This document shows positions 15,897-23,986 of a stretch of DNA of 64,000 nucleotides, piece after piece. The DNA lies in the NCBI GenBank assembly GCA_004297165.1, contig SCUJ01000008.1, positions 434,001 to 498,000 on the forward strand, in the 5' to 3' direction. The notes below the pieces were generated by a model that was not told where the DNA came from, made no database searches, and worked only from the letters and a program-made list of their open reading frames with translations. The DNA is from Gammaproteobacteria bacterium. Its GTDB lineage: Bacteria; Pseudomonadota; Gammaproteobacteria; Eutrophobiales; Eutrophobiaceae. The position numbers were made by a program, and so were the translations under genes. Within the stretch, counting starts at the first letter, position 1, and each line of letters begins with the position of its first letter.

Positions 15897-16014
15897 GAAT
15901 ATTTTTCCCGCGTGGGCACAAAAGACGTGCGCCACCCTAACCGGCACCTCGGCGCGTTTATCGAACGAAACAGGATTCGTGGGATCTCTACTCCAGCCCC
16001 TTCTCCGCCATCGC
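15897..16014. repeat. Left direct repeat with trpE 3'-end copy
   Basis: Starts with 34 bases (15897-15930) identical to 18676-18709 and ends with 22 bases (15993-16014) identical to 18754-18775, the last codons of trpE in antisense. The middle is diverged with small insertions. Read on the minus strand it would encode AMAEKGLE and a stop, close to the end of TrpE. With the right copy it brackets the DUF6998/5'-nucleotidase/DUF3800 unit. Confidence 0.75.
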
Positions 16015-16023
16015 AATGGGAAA

Positions 16024-16107
16024 ATGCAAACTGGACACCACAGATATGGGCTGCCTATACTTAGCCCATCAACCATCCTAATGATTTACAAGGAGGTTAC
16101 TCGTATG
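16024..16107 (+). promoter_or_regulatory. Promoter/leader repeat, copy R3
   Basis: Third copy: TGGACA at 16032-16037, 18-base spacer, TATACT at 16056-16061, then a strong Shine-Dalgarno AGGAGG at 16091-16096 and the start ATG of a leader peptide at 16105. The stretch AAGGAGGTTACTCGTATG is almost the same as in copy R4 (AAGGAGGTTTCTCGCATG), so the conserved unit includes promoter, leader and start codon. Confidence 0.75.
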
Positions 16108-16161
16108 TTCAGTACCTCAATTTACAGTTATCGGTCAAAGTATCTGATAACCGCTAATTAG
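16105..16161 (+). CDS. Short leader peptide ahead of the DUF6998 gene
   Basis: An 18-residue open frame (MFSTSIYSYRSKYLITAN) with an excellent ribosome-binding site, ending in TAG four bases before the DUF6998 start. The beginning of the frame after copy R4 also has a SYR motif at a similar position. Its role may be to bring ribosomes to the next gene by reinitiation; whether the peptide itself matters is unknown. Confidence 0.45.
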   Translation: MFSTSIYSYRSKYLITAN

Positions 16162-16165
16162 CTGC

Positions 16166-16624
16166 ATGAAGCCAAACGCCATCGCTGCTGTCCCAGCACT
16201 GGTTAAGCAACTCTACGAGATCGTCCGAGAGTTTGAACGCCTATTCCCTGGTCGCAGATTCACACCTGACGGACATCTCGTGGGGAGCATCGGCGAAGTC
16301 ATTGCTGCTCATCGCTACGGTTTGAATCTCCTCCCCGCATCGATAGAAGCTCATGACGCTAAAACCCCTGGCGGAGTTTTGGTCCAAGTTAAAGCTACTC
16401 AAGGAAGGTCTGTTGCCTTACGTGCCGAACCTAACCACCTTCTCGTTTTGCAACTAACGCCTAGCGGTGAAGTCATGGAAGTATTCAACGGTCCTGGCTC
16501 AATTGCGTGGGCAGAATGCGGCCCTATGCAGCGAAATGGTCAGCGCTGTATCGGGCTTTCAAAGCTCCGAACACTAATGGCTGTAGTTAAGCCTTCGGTA
16601 CGACTGGGGGTTGTATGTGGCTAA
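16166..16624 (+). CDS. DUF6998 protein, putative PD-(D/E)XK nuclease fold
   Basis: A 152-residue protein resembling DUF6998. It has a nuclease-like series of acidic residues: E44 in GSIGEVIAAHRYG, D64 in EAHDAKTPGG and Q74-V-K76 in VLVQVKAT, the order seen in PD-(D/E)XK enzymes such as restriction endonucleases. Enzymatic activity is inferred. It is the first gene of a tightly packed operon with a 5'-nucleotidase and a DUF3800 protein, placed behind the R3 promoter repeat and between direct repeats, which suggests an acquired defence or stress module. Its base composition is lower in GC than the flanking housekeeping genes. Confidence 0.7.
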   Translation: MKPNAIAAVPALVKQLYEIVREFERLFPGRRFTPDGHLVGSIGEVIAAHRYGLNLLPASIEAHDAKTPGGVLVQVKATQGRSVALRAEPNHLLVLQLTPSGEVMEVFNGPGSIAWAECGPMQRNGQRCIGLSKLRTLMAVVKPSVRLGVVCG

Positions 16625-16713
16625 CCCATCTTCCACCGGATCTGCGCGAAATTCTCGCAGGTTGGTATATTCAGATGCCAGGTTTCGTCAGGTTATGCCA
16701 TGGACCTGTCTGA
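16615..16713 (+). CDS. Possible small ORF bridging DUF6998 and the 5'-nucleotidase
   Basis: A 32-residue frame (starts MWLTHLPPDLREIL) that overlaps the end of the DUF6998 gene by 10 bp and the start of the nucleotidase by 14 bp. It fills the only gap in the operon and could couple translation across it. No family was recognised and there is no strong ribosome-binding site, so it may be chance. Confidence 0.25.
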   Translation: MWLTHLPPDLREILAGWYIQMPGFVRLCHGPV

Positions 16714-17668
16714 CACTCTTGTAATCGGCATTTCGTCCACGGCTCTCTTCGATTTAACGGAGGCTGATGCAGCATTCCGCGAACGCTTCAGTACCGATTG
16801 CGTAGCTGCGGTGAAAGCGTATCGCAAGTACATGCTTCAACGTGAAGATGATCCACTTGAGCCTGGCACAGGGATGCCCCTAGTCAGAGCACTACTGGAT
16901 CTTAACATTCAGGCTGACGCAAGTGCGCACGAATCTGAATCGCCACTCGTTGAAGTTGTTGTAATGTCACGTAATAGCCCAGAAACAGGTGTGCGGGTGT
17001 TAAAGAATATTCGGCGATTAGGGCTGCAGATAACTAGACATGCGTTTACTGGCGGTGAGTCAGTAGTTGACTATCTGAATGCGTTCGATGTCGACCTTTT
17101 TCTCACAACAAATGTAAGTGACGCTCAAAAAGTCATTGATGGAGGGCTTTGTCCAGCTGCTGTCGTCAAACCGCCGCCGACACAGAAAGGTGCTATTCCT
17201 GACGGACAGGTCCGTATCGCGTTTGACGGTGACGCTGTACTTTTCGATGAAGCAAGCGAGATTGTTTACAAAGCCGAAGGCCTGGAGAAATTTCAACAAC
17301 AAGAAGATGCGAATCAAGATGTCCCTATGAGGGATGGGCCATATGCCACATTACTTCGCAAACTAGCGCGCTTACAAGAGCGTTTGCCGGTGGCAGTAGA
17401 ATTCTCCCCAGTTCGCATCGCGATTGTTACGGCCCGTAATGCTCCTGCGGAAATGCGAGTAATTATGACTCTTCGCCACTGGGGAGTATATGTCGACGAA
17501 GTATTTTTCCTTGGGGGAATGGAGAAAACGAAGATACTTGAGGCATTTCGCCCTCATATTTTCTTCGATGACCAAGAATTGCATCTCGAGAAAATTGCAA
17601 CCGAATTCCCGGCTGGTAAGGTTCCCTACAAATCGTCGTCACCGCTAAACAAGTCGGAGTCGGACTGA
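16700..17668 (+). CDS. Cytosolic 5'-nucleotidase, cN-I type
   Basis: A 322-residue protein of the 5'-nucleotidase family that includes animal cytosolic 5'-nucleotidase I. Visible marks are the start DTLVIGISSTALFDL, the block VEVVVMSRNSPETGVRVLKNI, HAFTGGESVVDYL and the catalytic DGDAVLF (176-182), a HAD-like aspartate motif. It should dephosphorylate nucleoside monophosphates such as AMP or dAMP in the cytoplasm. Bacterial copies are uncommon and scattered. Its place between DUF6998 and DUF3800 suggests a nucleotide-depletion or signal-degrading role in a defence module, which is inference. Its stop overlaps the next start as ATGA. Confidence 0.85.
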   Translation: MDLSDTLVIGISSTALFDLTEADAAFRERFSTDCVAAVKAYRKYMLQREDDPLEPGTGMPLVRALLDLNIQADASAHESESPLVEVVVMSRNSPETGVRVLKNIRRLGLQITRHAFTGGESVVDYLNAFDVDLFLTTNVSDAQKVIDGGLCPAAVVKPPPTQKGAIPDGQVRIAFDGDAVLFDEASEIVYKAEGLEKFQQQEDANQDVPMRDGPYATLLRKLARLQERLPVAVEFSPVRIAIVTARNAPAEMRVIMTLRHWGVYVDEVFFLGGMEKTKILEAFRPHIFFDDQELHLEKIATEFPAGKVPYKSSSPLNKSESD

Positions 17669-18541
17669 TGAAACTGAATCACTTGCTCCATTTCGACGCG
17701 CTGATGCGCCCGACAGAGCGCCGACGAAGGAGGTTATACGACTTCTGACAATCCGGGTGTTCGACGTTGGGTTATAGCGTGTGATGAATCTGGAGTTCAT
17801 GGCGCAACACATTATGGATTCGGCAGCCTTTGGTTGAAATGGCAAAGAAGAGGAGATTTTCATCGCGACTTCTACGATATAGCGAAGCGCCATCACTTTG
17901 AAGACGAATGTAAATGGACTACTGCTACGCGGCGTTACTTCTTGCCGTTCTATTGCGAGTTAATCGAGTACTTCTTCAAACATCCCTGGCTTGTCTTTCA
18001 TTGCGTAGTTGTACGTAAAGAAGCAGTGAAGGTCGACGTGTACCATGACCGGAATTGGGATCTCGCAAGGCGGAAACACTTCACGATGCTGCTCACAGAC
18101 AAGATGCGAAAGGCATTGAAGCGATTCCCAAACCGTCAACACGAGTTCCGCGTCTGGTGTGACCCCATCGCGTCAAGCTATGCGAAAGCTGACGAGGCAA
18201 TCGAAGTAATATCAAATAACATCCTCAACCAGCGTTTTAGAAGCATACAACCAGTAACATCTGTTGTTACGCGAGACTCAAAAGAGACGCCCGCAATTCA
18301 GCTTTGCGATTTGTTGCTTGGCGCGGTCATGGAGACGTGGCAAAGAAAATCGACTAACAATACGAAAAATGAGATACGGAAACAAATTGCAGAGCACCTT
18401 GGTTGGAGTGCCCTAGATTCCGACACGAATCCGAATGAACGGAAATTTAATATTTGGTATTTCTTCGATCCCACCCGTGAGATACGGCGAGTCTCTACAC
18501 GAAATGTCACTCTTCGTTATCCATACCCCAATGTGCGCTAA
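17668..18541 (+). pseudogene. DUF3800 protein (RNase H-like), apparent +1 frameshift near the start
   Basis: Most of the protein is in one frame, open from 17705 to 18541: DESG at 17783-17794, DECKWTT, and the end block ETPAIQLCDLLLGAVM are diagnostic of DUF3800, a probable RNase H-like nuclease family. This frame has no ATG, GTG or TTG before 17834, which would remove DESG. An ATG at 17668 overlapping the nucleotidase stop opens the neighbouring frame for 26 codons (MKLNHLLHFDALM) and ends at TGA 17746-17748. A +1 shift at UUC-UGA-C would join the two. It could be programmed, a mutation or a sequencing error. Confidence 0.65.
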
Positions 18542-18553
18542 CTAGTCATCGAA

Positions 18554-18582
18554 GGGTGGGCACGTCGTTGGTGCCCACGCGG
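18554..18582. repeat. Dispersed palindromic repeat (GTGGGCACG family), copy 2
   Basis: A 29-bp near-palindrome that matches 13138-13166 except in the centre. It lies just after the DUF3800 stop, and a reverse-oriented variant follows at 18688-18716 inside the right direct repeat. Confidence 0.65.
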
Positions 18583-18675
18583 TCAGAGCGGGATTGAAAA
18601 AGCTTGTACTGATATCACCTTTACCATAGTGTCGCTGCACTTGAGGCAATCCTTCAAGATATCGAATCGTTCCGG

Positions 18676-18775
18676 GAATATTTTTCCCGCGTGGGCACAA
18701 AAGACGTGCCCACCCTCGCTCGGCGCGTTCATAGAACGCGTAGAATCTTTACCCCAGCCCCTTCTCCGCCATCGC
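18676..18775. repeat. Right direct repeat covering the trpE 3' end
   Basis: Matches the left repeat at 15897-16014: 34 identical bases at 18676-18709 and 22 at 18754-18775. The last part is the coding end of trpE on the minus strand. This copy keeps the normal TrpE ending (AMAEKGLG, stop TAA), so it is the native border and the left one the duplicate. Confidence 0.75.
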
Positions 18776-20236
18776 CACGGCGCGGAAGGTGGAGCGGCCC
18801 TTGTTCATGGTCTCTTCCCACTCAGTCGCGGGGACGGAATCCGCCACGACGCCGCCACCCGCCTGGATGTGCAGTACGCCGTCCTTGATCACGGCCGTGC
18901 GGATGGCGATGGCCGTATCCATGTTCCCGTCCCAGGAGAGATAGCCCACCGCCCCGGCGTAGATCCCGCGCTTGACGGGTTCGAGCTCCGCGATGATCTC
19001 CATGGCGCGGATCTTGGGCGCGCCGGATACCGTGCCGGCCGGGAAGGTGGCGCGCAGGACATCGAGCGCGTTCCTGCCCGCCTTGAGCTTGCCGGTGACG
19101 TTGGAGACGATGTGCATGACATGGGAATAACGCTCGACGACCATCTGTTCGGTCACGTGTACCGTGCCGATATCGGCCACGCGGCCGACATCGTTGCGCC
19201 CCAGATCGATCAGCATCAGGTGCTCGGCGATCTCCTTGGGGTCGGAGAGCAGGTCTTCCTCGAGCCAGCGATCCGCCGCGTCATCCCGTCCGCGCGGCCG
19301 TGTCCCCGCAATCGGCCGGACGGTGACGGTATCGCCTTCCAGCCGCACCAGGATCTCGGGCGAGGCCCCGACGATGTGGAAATCGCCGAGATCGAAGTAA
19401 TACATATACGGCGAGGGATTGGTGCAGCGCAGGGCCCGGTAGAGATCGAGCGGCGCGGCCCGGAAGGGAATGGACAGCCGCTGTGACGGCACCACCTGCA
19501 TGACATCGCCCTCGACGATATAGCGCTTGATGGATTCCACTACCGCCTCGTATTCAGGCTTGGTAAATCCGGAAATAAAATCCTTCTCGTCGACCACGCG
19601 GCCGGCTGCGGCCGGCTGCCGGCGGGTCGGCGTTTCGGCCAGACGTGACGCAAGCTGATCGAGATCGGAGAGCGCCTGGTCGTAGGCCCCCGCCTTCGCG
19701 GGATCGGCATGCACGATGAGGATGATCTTGCCGCTGACGTTGTCGAAGATGACCAGCCGGTCCGAGGTCAGCAGCAGGATATCGGGGCAATTCAGGGGGT
19801 CAGGCAACGGCGCGGTGTCGAGGCGCGGCTCGATATAGCGCACGCAATCGTAGCCGAAATATCCCACCAGCCCGCCGGTGAAACGCGGCAGGCCGGGGAC
19901 GTGCGGCACGCGATATTCCTGTTGGAAGCGTTCGATCTCGGCCAGCGGATCGGCGGCCTCGCGTGACCACAATACGCGACCGTCGGCCCCGGATAATGTC
20001 ACTGTTCTATCCCGGACCCGCAGGATCCGATCGGCGGAGAGGCCGATCATGGAATAGCGCCCCCATTTCTCGCCGCCCTGCACGGATTCGAGCAGATAGG
20101 AATACGGTCCGCCCGCGAGTTTCATGTAGGCGCTGACCGGGGTATCGAGATCGGCGAGGATCTCGCGGCTCACCGGCACGAGGTTGTAACCCTCCGCCGC
20201 GTAGGCCGTGAACTGTGCGTGGTCGATCGTCTCCAT
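18749..20236 (-). CDS. trpE: Anthranilate synthase component I
   Basis: A 495-residue TrpE of normal length. The N-terminal domain has the tryptophan-binding LLES motif ([15 protein letters not shown]), and the C-terminal chorismate-binding domain has [21 protein letters not shown] and [18 protein letters not shown]. With TrpG it converts chorismate to anthranilate; feedback inhibition by tryptophan is expected from the LLES motif. It lies 2 bp after rpe, a common gammaproteobacterial order, although gph, often found between them, is missing. trpG, trpD and trpC usually follow trpE; here the accessory island follows instead. Confidence 0.95.
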   Translation of the reverse strand: METIDHAQFTAYAAEGYNLVPVSREILADLDTPVSAYMKLAGGPYSYLLESVQGGEKWGRYSMIGLSADRILRVRDRTVTLSGADGRVLWSREAADPLAEIERFQQEYRVPHVPGLPRFTGGLVGYFGYDCVRYIEPRLDTAPLPDPLNCPDILLLTSDRLVIFDNVSGKIILIVHADPAKAGAYDQALSDLDQLASRLAETPTRRQPAAAGRVVDEKDFISGFTKPEYEAVVESIKRYIVEGDVMQVVPSQRLSIPFRAAPLDLYRALRCTNPSPYMYYFDLGDFHIVGASPEILVRLEGDTVTVRPIAGTRPRGRDDAADRWLEEDLLSDPKEIAEHLMLIDLGRNDVGRVADIGTVHVTEQMVVERYSHVMHIVSNVTGKLKAGRNALDVLRATFPAGTVSGAPKIRAMEIIAELEPVKRGIYAGAVGYLSWDGNMDTAIAIRTAVIKDGVLHIQAGGGVVADSVPATEWEETMNKGRSTFRAVAMAEKGLG

Positions 20237-20238
20237 GA

Positions 20239-20916
20239 TCAGGGGCGGGAGACTTGCGCAAGCTCCCGGCGCATGGCGCGGATGACGGCGGCGTAATCCC
20301 CGCTGCCGAAGATGGCCGATCCGGCGACGAAGGTGTCCGCGCCCGCCTCGGCGATCGCGCAGATGTTCTCCGGCTTCACGCCGCCGTCGATCTCGAGCCG
20401 GATCTCCCGGCCCGAGGCGGCGATCAGCACGCGCGCCTCGCGGAGCTTCGGCAACGCCGAGGGGATGAAACTCTGCCCGCCGAAACCCGGATTGACCGAC
20501 ATCAGCAGGATCATGTCCACCTTGTCGATGACGTACCGGAGACAGTCGAGCGGTGTGGCCGGATTAAAGACGAGGCCGGCCTTGCACCCGCATTCGCGAA
20601 TCAACTGCAAACTGCGATCGATGTGCGCGCTCGCCTCGGGATGAAAGGTGATATAGCTCGCGCCGGCCTTCGCGAACTCGGGGATGATGGCGTCCACCGG
20701 CTCGATCATGAGGTGCACATCGAGCGGGGCCGTGATGCCATACCGGCGCAGGGCCTCCACCACGACGGGGCCGAAGGTCAGATTGGGGACATAGTGATTG
20801 TCCATGACATCGACATGGATCAGATCGGCGCCGGCCTTGAGCGCTGCGGCGGTCTCTTCTCCGAGGCGCGCCAGGTCGGCCGAGAGTATGGAAGGCGCGA
20901 TCAGGAAATCGGTCAT
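20239..20916 (-). CDS. rpe: Ribulose-phosphate 3-epimerase
   Basis: A 225-residue TIM-barrel enzyme that interconverts ribulose 5-phosphate and xylulose 5-phosphate in the pentose phosphate and Calvin cycles. It has the start [16 protein letters not shown], the metal-binding [39 protein letters not shown] and [11 protein letters not shown]. The length is normal. It is directly followed by trpE on the same strand and preceded by 83 bp after a membrane-anchored protein gene. Confidence 0.95.
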   Translation of the reverse strand: MTDFLIAPSILSADLARLGEETAAALKAGADLIHVDVMDNHYVPNLTFGPVVVEALRRYGITAPLDVHLMIEPVDAIIPEFAKAGASYITFHPEASAHIDRSLQLIRECGCKAGLVFNPATPLDCLRYVIDKVDMILLMSVNPGFGGQSFIPSALPKLREARVLIAASGREIRLEIDGGVKPENICAIAEAGADTFVAGSAIFGSGDYAAVIRAMRRELAQVSRP

Positions 20917-20999
20917 CGTCTGGCTCTCGCGTTACCGGGGATGGATGAGGTGCGCACTTTAACCCATCACAGCGTTGTCCGCCAAGCGGAACGACCGCG

Positions 21000-21644
21000 T
21001 CATTGAATGACGCCGGATCGGTTCAGCTCCACGACCTCGCGGTAATAACCCGAGAGTTGGAGACGGATCGTGACGGGGAATTCGTTGTAGTTGAGAAAAT
21101 ACCAGCCATGTTTCCCGGAGAATGGCGCGACCAGCGAACCGTGTGCGTTGGCGCGGCCGTCGCCTTCCTCGTAGCGCACCCAATAACCCGGCGGGCCGGA
21201 CTCCGCTTCCGCGTGCATGTCGTAATAGATGTCGCCCCGATCCAGTTCCCACGAATAGAGGATCGTCTGATCCTGATCCATGACGACCTTGAATTCGAGC
21301 TGTTCATCCGCCGCCATGCGGATCTCGATGGTCTCGCTCCGGTAAATGGTCTGCTTCGCCTGATGCACCTCGGGTTCCGCGAGTGTGGCCGGGGTATCGC
21401 GGTCGTAATTCTGCACGGGCGCCGCCACGGGTAATGAGTCCATCTGTTCGGTAGCGGCCGGTTCAGCCGCGGAAATACCCAGCAACCCGATCCTTGCGCC
21501 GATCCCCGTAGGGTCCAGGGAAAATTCCGCGGGCAGGATGACCAGCACGAGGAGCGTGGCGGCGACGGAGAGCGCGATCAGCAGGGCCCGAACGAGACTC
21601 GCGAGACCGGGCGGGTGTTGTTCGTAAGGCGAGAGATCCGGCAT
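21000..21644 (-). CDS. Transmembrane anchor protein next to HupE/UreJ
   Basis: A 214-residue protein with one hydrophobic helix near the N-terminus (LLIALSVAATLLVLVILPA, about residues 22-40), a variable proline/alanine-rich linker, then a soluble domain with TIEIRMAADEQLEFKVVMDQ and KHGWYFLNYNEFPVTIRLQLSGYY. The topology suggests a membrane-tethered periplasmic domain. Proteins of this kind are encoded next to HupE/UreJ genes, and here the gene starts 9 bp after one, so the two are probably a functional pair. The ATG at 21644 was chosen because it opens the anchor and avoids overlap with hupE. The role is unknown. Confidence 0.75.
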   Translation of the reverse strand: MPDLSPYEQHPPGLASLVRALLIALSVAATLLVLVILPAEFSLDPTGIGARIGLLGISAAEPAATEQMDSLPVAAPVQNYDRDTPATLAEPEVHQAKQTIYRSETIEIRMAADEQLEFKVVMDQDQTILYSWELDRGDIYYDMHAEAESGPPGYWVRYEEGDGRANAHGSLVAPFSGKHGWYFLNYNEFPVTIRLQLSGYYREVVELNRSGVIQ

Positions 21645-21652
21645 GGTATTCC

Positions 21653-22375
21653 TCAAGCTGCGTAATAACCGGTGAGTTGATAGCCTGCCAGCGTGAAACC
21701 GGCGGCCATCAGCAGGATGTTGGCGGCGAAGGCGTTTTGGGTGAAGCTCGCGGACCTGCGCCAGAGATCGATTGCAATGATGATCCCGGCCAGCGCCAGG
21801 AACTGCCCCAGTTCCACGCCCAGATTGAAGGCCAGGATATTCGCCACCAGCCCCTCGTCGGAGAGGGTGAGGGTCTGCAATTTGGTCGCAAGCCCAAAGC
21901 CGTGAAACAGACCGAAGCAGAGCACCATGAGGCGGCCATCGAGACGCCAGCCGAGCCACCGGAATCCGCCGATATTTTCAAAGGCCTTGTACGCCACTGA
22001 CAGGCCGATCACGGCATCGACCAGCCAGGGATTGGCATGCACGCCGCCGAGGACGCCAACGAGCAGCGTCGTGCTGTGCCCGATCGCGAAGAGCGTTACG
22101 TAGACCGCGATATCCTTGAAGCGATACAGAAAGAACACGATCCCGGCGAGATAGAGCAGGTGATCGTAACCGGTGACCATGTGTTTCGCCCCGAGATAGA
22201 TGAACGGGACGATCCGCATGCCCGCGCCACGCAGGAGAAAACCCTGATCGTCCGCCGCCACGCCATGCGCCTGGCATAGCAATGGCATAACAGCGGCAAG
22301 GACCAGGCACGCTGCCGACGTCAACTTCCCGGCCCGGGCAAGATGAGACAATTGTCGCCGCGAGGTTGGCAACAA
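21653..22375 (-). CDS. HupE/UreJ family membrane protein
   Basis: A 240-residue membrane protein with a signal-like N-terminus, a histidine-containing segment YLGAKHMVTGYDHLLYL, the motif FAIGHSTTLL and FGLFHGFGLATKLQ, which are hallmarks of the HupE/UreJ family (second subtype). Some members transport nickel or cobalt for hydrogenase and urease, but many have no known substrate. No NiFe hydrogenase or urease is visible in the window, so a nickel role cannot be assumed. It precedes the anchor protein in an apparent two-gene unit. Confidence 0.85.
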   Translation of the reverse strand: MLPTSRRQLSHLARAGKLTSAACLVLAAVMPLLCQAHGVAADDQGFLLRGAGMRIVPFIYLGAKHMVTGYDHLLYLAGIVFFLYRFKDIAVYVTLFAIGHSTTLLVGVLGGVHANPWLVDAVIGLSVAYKAFENIGGFRWLGWRLDGRLMVLCFGLFHGFGLATKLQTLTLSDEGLVANILAFNLGVELGQFLALAGIIIAIDLWRRSASFTQNAFAANILLMAAGFTLAGYQLTGYYAA

Positions 22376-22386
22376 CGATTACCGCG

Positions 22387-22869
22387 TTAATCCGACGCCT
22401 CGCCGTCCCAGTAATCCGTTCCGGTCCCTTCCTTCGCGATGAAGGCGAAGCGGGGCTTGCGGCTGTAGGCCCCGTACTTTCCGGAGTCGGGGTAGTAACA
22501 CACCTCCGTGTCGCTCGCGGAACTCAACGCGAGATATCTTAATCTGGCCCCGGAGGTATTGACGATCTGATGCGCGGTGCCCTGTCCCGGCGGGGTGAAG
22601 ATCACATCGCCCGCGCGCACCGGATAACGCTCGTCGTCGTAGCGGAGCGTGCCTTCACCCTCCAGGATGACAAACAACTCCTCCTGCGCGAAATGCAGAT
22701 GGTAGGGCCAGGCGCATTTGCCGGGCTCGAGTTCCACCAGGCTGCAACCGCCTTTCTGCATGCCCAGCAGCTCGCCGATGCGCGCGGTCCGGGCGGAGAA
22801 TTTCTCCCCCTTGCCGAAGGCGTTCAGTTCGATCTCGTCGATATGTACCTTTTGAGGTTTGTTGGCCAT
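22387..22869 (-). CDS. Cupin domain protein
   Basis: A 160-residue single-cupin protein. Motif 1 is PYHLHFAQEELFVILEGEGTLR, with histidine and glutamate residues placed to bind a metal, and motif 2 is DVIFTPPGQGTAHQIVN. Such small cupins include sugar isomerases and dioxygenase-like or stress proteins; the substrate cannot be told. It lies 11 bp upstream of hupE and 13 bp after queG on the same strand, so it belongs to the same operon. Confidence 0.85.
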   Translation of the reverse strand: MANKPQKVHIDEIELNAFGKGEKFSARTARIGELLGMQKGGCSLVELEPGKCAWPYHLHFAQEELFVILEGEGTLRYDDERYPVRAGDVIFTPPGQGTAHQIVNTSGARLRYLALSSASDTEVCYYPDSGKYGAYSRKPRFAFIAKEGTGTDYWDGEASD

Positions 22870-22882
22870 GGTTCGCTCCCGA

Positions 22883-23983
22883 TCATCTCTGCGTTAATTG
22901 TTGCAGGGCCCATTGTACATGCTCGACCACGAGTTGCGATGGGTCGAGCAGGCGCCTCGTCAACGCTGTCCTGACCAGCGGCGTATCCGGTCCGTTGCCC
23001 AGCGCGACCGCCAGGTTTCGCGACCAGCGGGCAAAACCGATCCGGCGGATCGGGCTGCCTTCAGTCCGGCGCGAAAACTCTGCCTCGGTCCAGGCAAACA
23101 GTTCCAGCAGCAGCGCGTTGTCGAAACCATTGCGGGGCTGAAAATCCATCTCCGCCCTCATCTGCGCGAAGCGGTTCCAGGGGCAGACGAGCTGGCAATC
23201 ATCGCAACCGAAGACCCGGTTGCCGATGAGCGGCCGCAACTCCAGCGGGATCGAGCCGTGCAATTCTATGGTCAGATAGGAGATACAGCGCCGCGCATCC
23301 AGTTGATAGGGCGCGACGATGGCCCCGGTCGGACACGCACTAATGCAGCGGCTGCATGTGCCGCAATGGGAATCAGCGAATGGCGTGTCCCTGGGCAGAT
23401 CCAGATCGGTGTAGAGCTCTCCGAGCAGAAACCAGGACCCGGTCCGGGGATGGATGAGGTTGGTGTGTTTCCCGATCCAGCCGAAACCCGCCTGGCTGGC
23501 GAGCGGCTTTTCCAGCACCGGGGCGCTGTCCGTGAACGGCCGCCAGACGAAGGCCCCGGTCTCTGCCTCGATCCGCGCCGCGAGTTGTCGCAAGCGCCCG
23601 CGGATCAAACGGTGATAATCCCGCCCCAGGGCGTAGCGGGCGACAAAGGCGCGTTCCGGATCCGCCAATACCTCCGCCGACGATCTCGATCTGTCCGTCT
23701 GGTAATTCATCCGCGCCGAGATCACGGAGAGCGTTCCGGGCAGCAGTTCGGCGGGCCGGCTGCGGCGCGCGCCGTGGCGCGCCATATAGGCCATCGTCCC
23801 GTGCCAGCCGCGGGCGAGCCAGATATTCAGGTGTGCCTCTGCCTCATGCAGATCGATACCGCTCACCCCGATCTGCTGGAATCCGAGTTCCGCCGCCCAC
23901 TCACGGATCCGTGTCAGGAGTTCACGGCCGCCGGGGTGATGCGATTGCTGCGCGGGGACCTGGACAGATACCGGGCGGGTCAA
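22883..23983 (-). CDS. queG: Epoxyqueuosine reductase
   Basis: A 366-residue QueG, the cobalamin-dependent iron-sulfur enzyme that makes the last step of queuosine in tRNA. Two [4Fe-4S] motifs are seen, CGTCSRCISACPTGAI and CDDCQLVCPWNRF, together with the N-terminal DLHEAEAHLNIWLARGWHGTM and YALGRDYHRLIRGRL blocks of the family. The HEAT-like end (LVRTALTRRLLDPSQLVVEHV) is short but present. It starts 4 bp after the phoH stop, in the same operon. Confidence 0.92.
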   Translation of the reverse strand: MTRPVSVQVPAQQSHHPGGRELLTRIREWAAELGFQQIGVSGIDLHEAEAHLNIWLARGWHGTMAYMARHGARRSRPAELLPGTLSVISARMNYQTDRSRSSAEVLADPERAFVARYALGRDYHRLIRGRLRQLAARIEAETGAFVWRPFTDSAPVLEKPLASQAGFGWIGKHTNLIHPRTGSWFLLGELYTDLDLPRDTPFADSHCGTCSRCISACPTGAIVAPYQLDARRCISYLTIELHGSIPLELRPLIGNRVFGCDDCQLVCPWNRFAQMRAEMDFQPRNGFDNALLLELFAWTEAEFSRRTEGSPIRRIGFARWSRNLAVALGNGPDTPLVRTALTRRLLDPSQLVVEHVQWALQQLTQR

Positions 23984-23986
23984 GGA

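Noticed and set aside
14280-16165. An integron-type cassette array, suggested by small genes separated by repeats
   Set aside because: The repeats lack the paired RYYYAAC and GTTRRRY core sites of attC, no integrase is seen, and the repeats act as promoters ahead of genes.
21653-22375. HupE as nickel supply for the Hyf-like operon
   Set aside because: The operon has no nickel site, and the genes are more than 11 kb apart with unrelated neighbours.
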